Origin: Bacteroidales bacterium UBA4788
GTDB lineage: Bacteria; Bacteroidota; Bacteroidia; Bacteroidales; VadinHA17
NCBI GenBank assembly: GCA_002402965.1
Contig: DHGW01000026.1
Location: 1-49,402 of the forward strand
Direction: 5' to 3'
Length of the DNA stretch: 49,402 nt
The notes beneath the pieces were generated by a model. The model searched no databases. It was given only the letters and a program-made list of their open reading frames with translations, and was not told the DNA's origin. Position numbers and translations under genes: made by a program. The stretch's first letter is position 1; the number at the start of each line of letters is the position of its first letter. Shown here one piece after another: positions 48,464 through 49,402 of this stretch.

Positions 48464-49375
48464 ATGAACCTGACCTATATCGATTTTCTTGTCAGTGCAG
48501 TACTGGCTACCATTATGTTTGGCGTGGGGCTTTCGATCAACTTTGATGATCTCAGGCGTATCTACCGTTCCCCGAAGGCATTTATCCTGGGACTGGTTTC
48601 ACAGATGATAATTCTTCCAGTTCTGGTTTTCCTGATAATTGGGTTCACTGATCTGCCCCCGACAATCAAGGTCGGCTTCATCATTCTTGCGGCCTGTCCG
48701 GGAGGCACAACTTCAGGATTTGTGACGGTGCTCTTCAGGGGCAATGTGGCTCTCTCGGTTTCTCTGATCGCTGTCAACAGCCTGCTTACCCTGGCTACAA
48801 TACCCTTGCTGGTCAACCTGGCGCTCACTGTATTTACGGGGAAGCACTCAGCCTTCGAGCTGCCCCTGGGTGCCTCGTTCCTGCAGATCTTTTTCATCAC
48901 CCTTCTTCCGGCAATCACCGGTGTACTGCTGAGATATTTCAAGGACGGCCTGGCTGAAAAAATCCAGAAACCCGTGCGCACAGTGATGATAATTCTATTT
49001 GCCGGGGTATACATGATTATTGCCTTTGCAAAAGAGTCAAGCGGAGGATCCGGCATAACAGGGGCAGATTTTTGGAGTATACTTCCATATGCTGTGCTGA
49101 TCAATTTCGTCGGTTTTGCTGCGGGGATGGGAATGGGACTGCTGGGCAAGACGGGTCTCAGGACATCCTGGACCATCGGGGTGGAGGTGGCGTTGCAGAA
49201 TACAACGCTGGCATTGCTGGTGGCGGGTACCCTGATACAGAGCAATGAGATGGTCAAGCCGGCGCTGGTATATGCGTTGTTCTCATTCTGGACGGCACTC
49301 CTCTACGGTGTGATTGTCAAGAAATACAACGGCGCGAAGCTGTTCGGGGAATTTCGGGGACAGGGCTCTAACTAG
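48464..49375 (+). CDS. Bile acid:sodium symporter family transporter
   Basis: The 303-residue protein has about nine hydrophobic segments and the BASS (SBF) family pattern: MFGVGLSINFDDLRRI near the start, AACPGGTTSGFVT with the conserved Gly-rich crossing motif (about 77-89), and VEVALQNTTLALLVA near residues 243-257. BASS transporters import organic anions together with sodium; bacterial members handle keto acids such as pyruvate or bile-acid-like molecules. It is divergent from the broken permease gene; the upstream 91 bp holds no recognised promoter. Confidence 0.9.
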   Translation: MNLTYIDFLVSAVLATIMFGVGLSINFDDLRRIYRSPKAFILGLVSQMIILPVLVFLIIGFTDLPPTIKVGFIILAACPGGTTSGFVTVLFRGNVALSVSLIAVNSLLTLATIPLLVNLALTVFTGKHSAFELPLGASFLQIFFITLLPAITGVLLRYFKDGLAEKIQKPVRTVMIILFAGVYMIIAFAKESSGGSGITGADFWSILPYAVLINFVGFAAGMGMGLLGKTGLRTSWTIGVEVALQNTTLALLVAGTLIQSNEMVKPALVYALFSFWTALLYGVIVKKYNGAKLFGEFRGQGSN

Positions 49376-49402
49376 CACATCTACAATGCTGTATGGCCTA
49401 CG

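Overview
The window looks like chromosomal DNA of a Bacteroidota bacterium, probably an anaerobic member of the Bacteroidales/Marinilabiliales type. The evidence is type IX secretion parts (a PorP/SprF-like protein, a type-B gliding C-terminal domain and a type-A sorting domain), a FISUMP-domain lipoprotein, DUF6340, a remnant of the Bacteroidota-type DUF5687 permease, a GH92 mannosidase, LytTR/LytS-type signalling, and the hydrogenase maturase HydF, which implies anaerobic metabolism. No phage, insertion sequence, CRISPR array, rRNA or tRNA was recognised. Assignment to family or genus is not possible from what is visible.

Layout. 1-2627: 5' part of a GH92 mannosidase gene and a DUF6340 lipoprotein. 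2881-5795: an unusual plus-strand cluster (YceI, outer-membrane barrel, YceI-like, Rrf2 regulator with an Fe-S type cysteine set). 5889-7442: a histidine ammonia-lyase homologue whose MIO triad is Ala-Cys-Gly instead of Ala-Ser-Gly. 7749-10351: a pentaheme cytochrome c followed by a monoheme cytochrome fused to a porin-like barrel, a candidate transmembrane electron-transfer pair. 10421-14301 (minus): RmuC-like coiled-coil protein, aspartase and HydF in a tight operon. 14476-20761 (minus): a stand-alone DUF4347 protein, a 1612-residue repeat adhesin with type-B sorting domain, and PorP/SprF, ending in a strong terminator. 20916-23208: a decayed GH88/105 fragment, a CarH/LitR-like B12-binding MerR regulator, and a fasciclin lipoprotein whose start codon lies in a perfect inverted repeat. 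23361-25657: DUF3137, LemA and an exported isoaspartyl methyltransferase.

25791-32042 (plus): a sirtuin with no cysteines, secreted M28 and M6 metallopeptidases, and two short-chain dehydrogenase family enzymes in an operon. 32048-39180 (minus): a run of poorly characterised secreted proteins with an OmpA-like protein at its head and a T9SS type-A cargo at its end; one gene there appears frameshifted. 39463-42375 (minus): a LytTR response regulator with its TPR sensor kinase. 42439-44638 (minus): MoeB/ThiF-like enzyme, NUDIX protein and FISUMP lipoprotein. 44859-46118 (plus): a secreted serpin with an Arg-Thr-Ser reactive site. 46279-48290 (minus): an ABC ATPase next to a DUF5687 permease gene broken by an in-frame stop and lacking its 5' end. 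48464-49375 (plus): a bile acid:sodium symporter family transporter.

The best candidates for undescribed biology are the cytochrome/cytochrome-porin pair, the YceI-barrel-YceI-Rrf2 cluster, the DUF4347-adhesin-PorP module, the B12 regulator/fasciclin locus and the 32-39 kb secreted-protein cluster. Several genes carry apparent lesions (3517-3530, about 36400-36450, 47610), so the assembly should be checked for indel errors at those sites before drawing biological conclusions.
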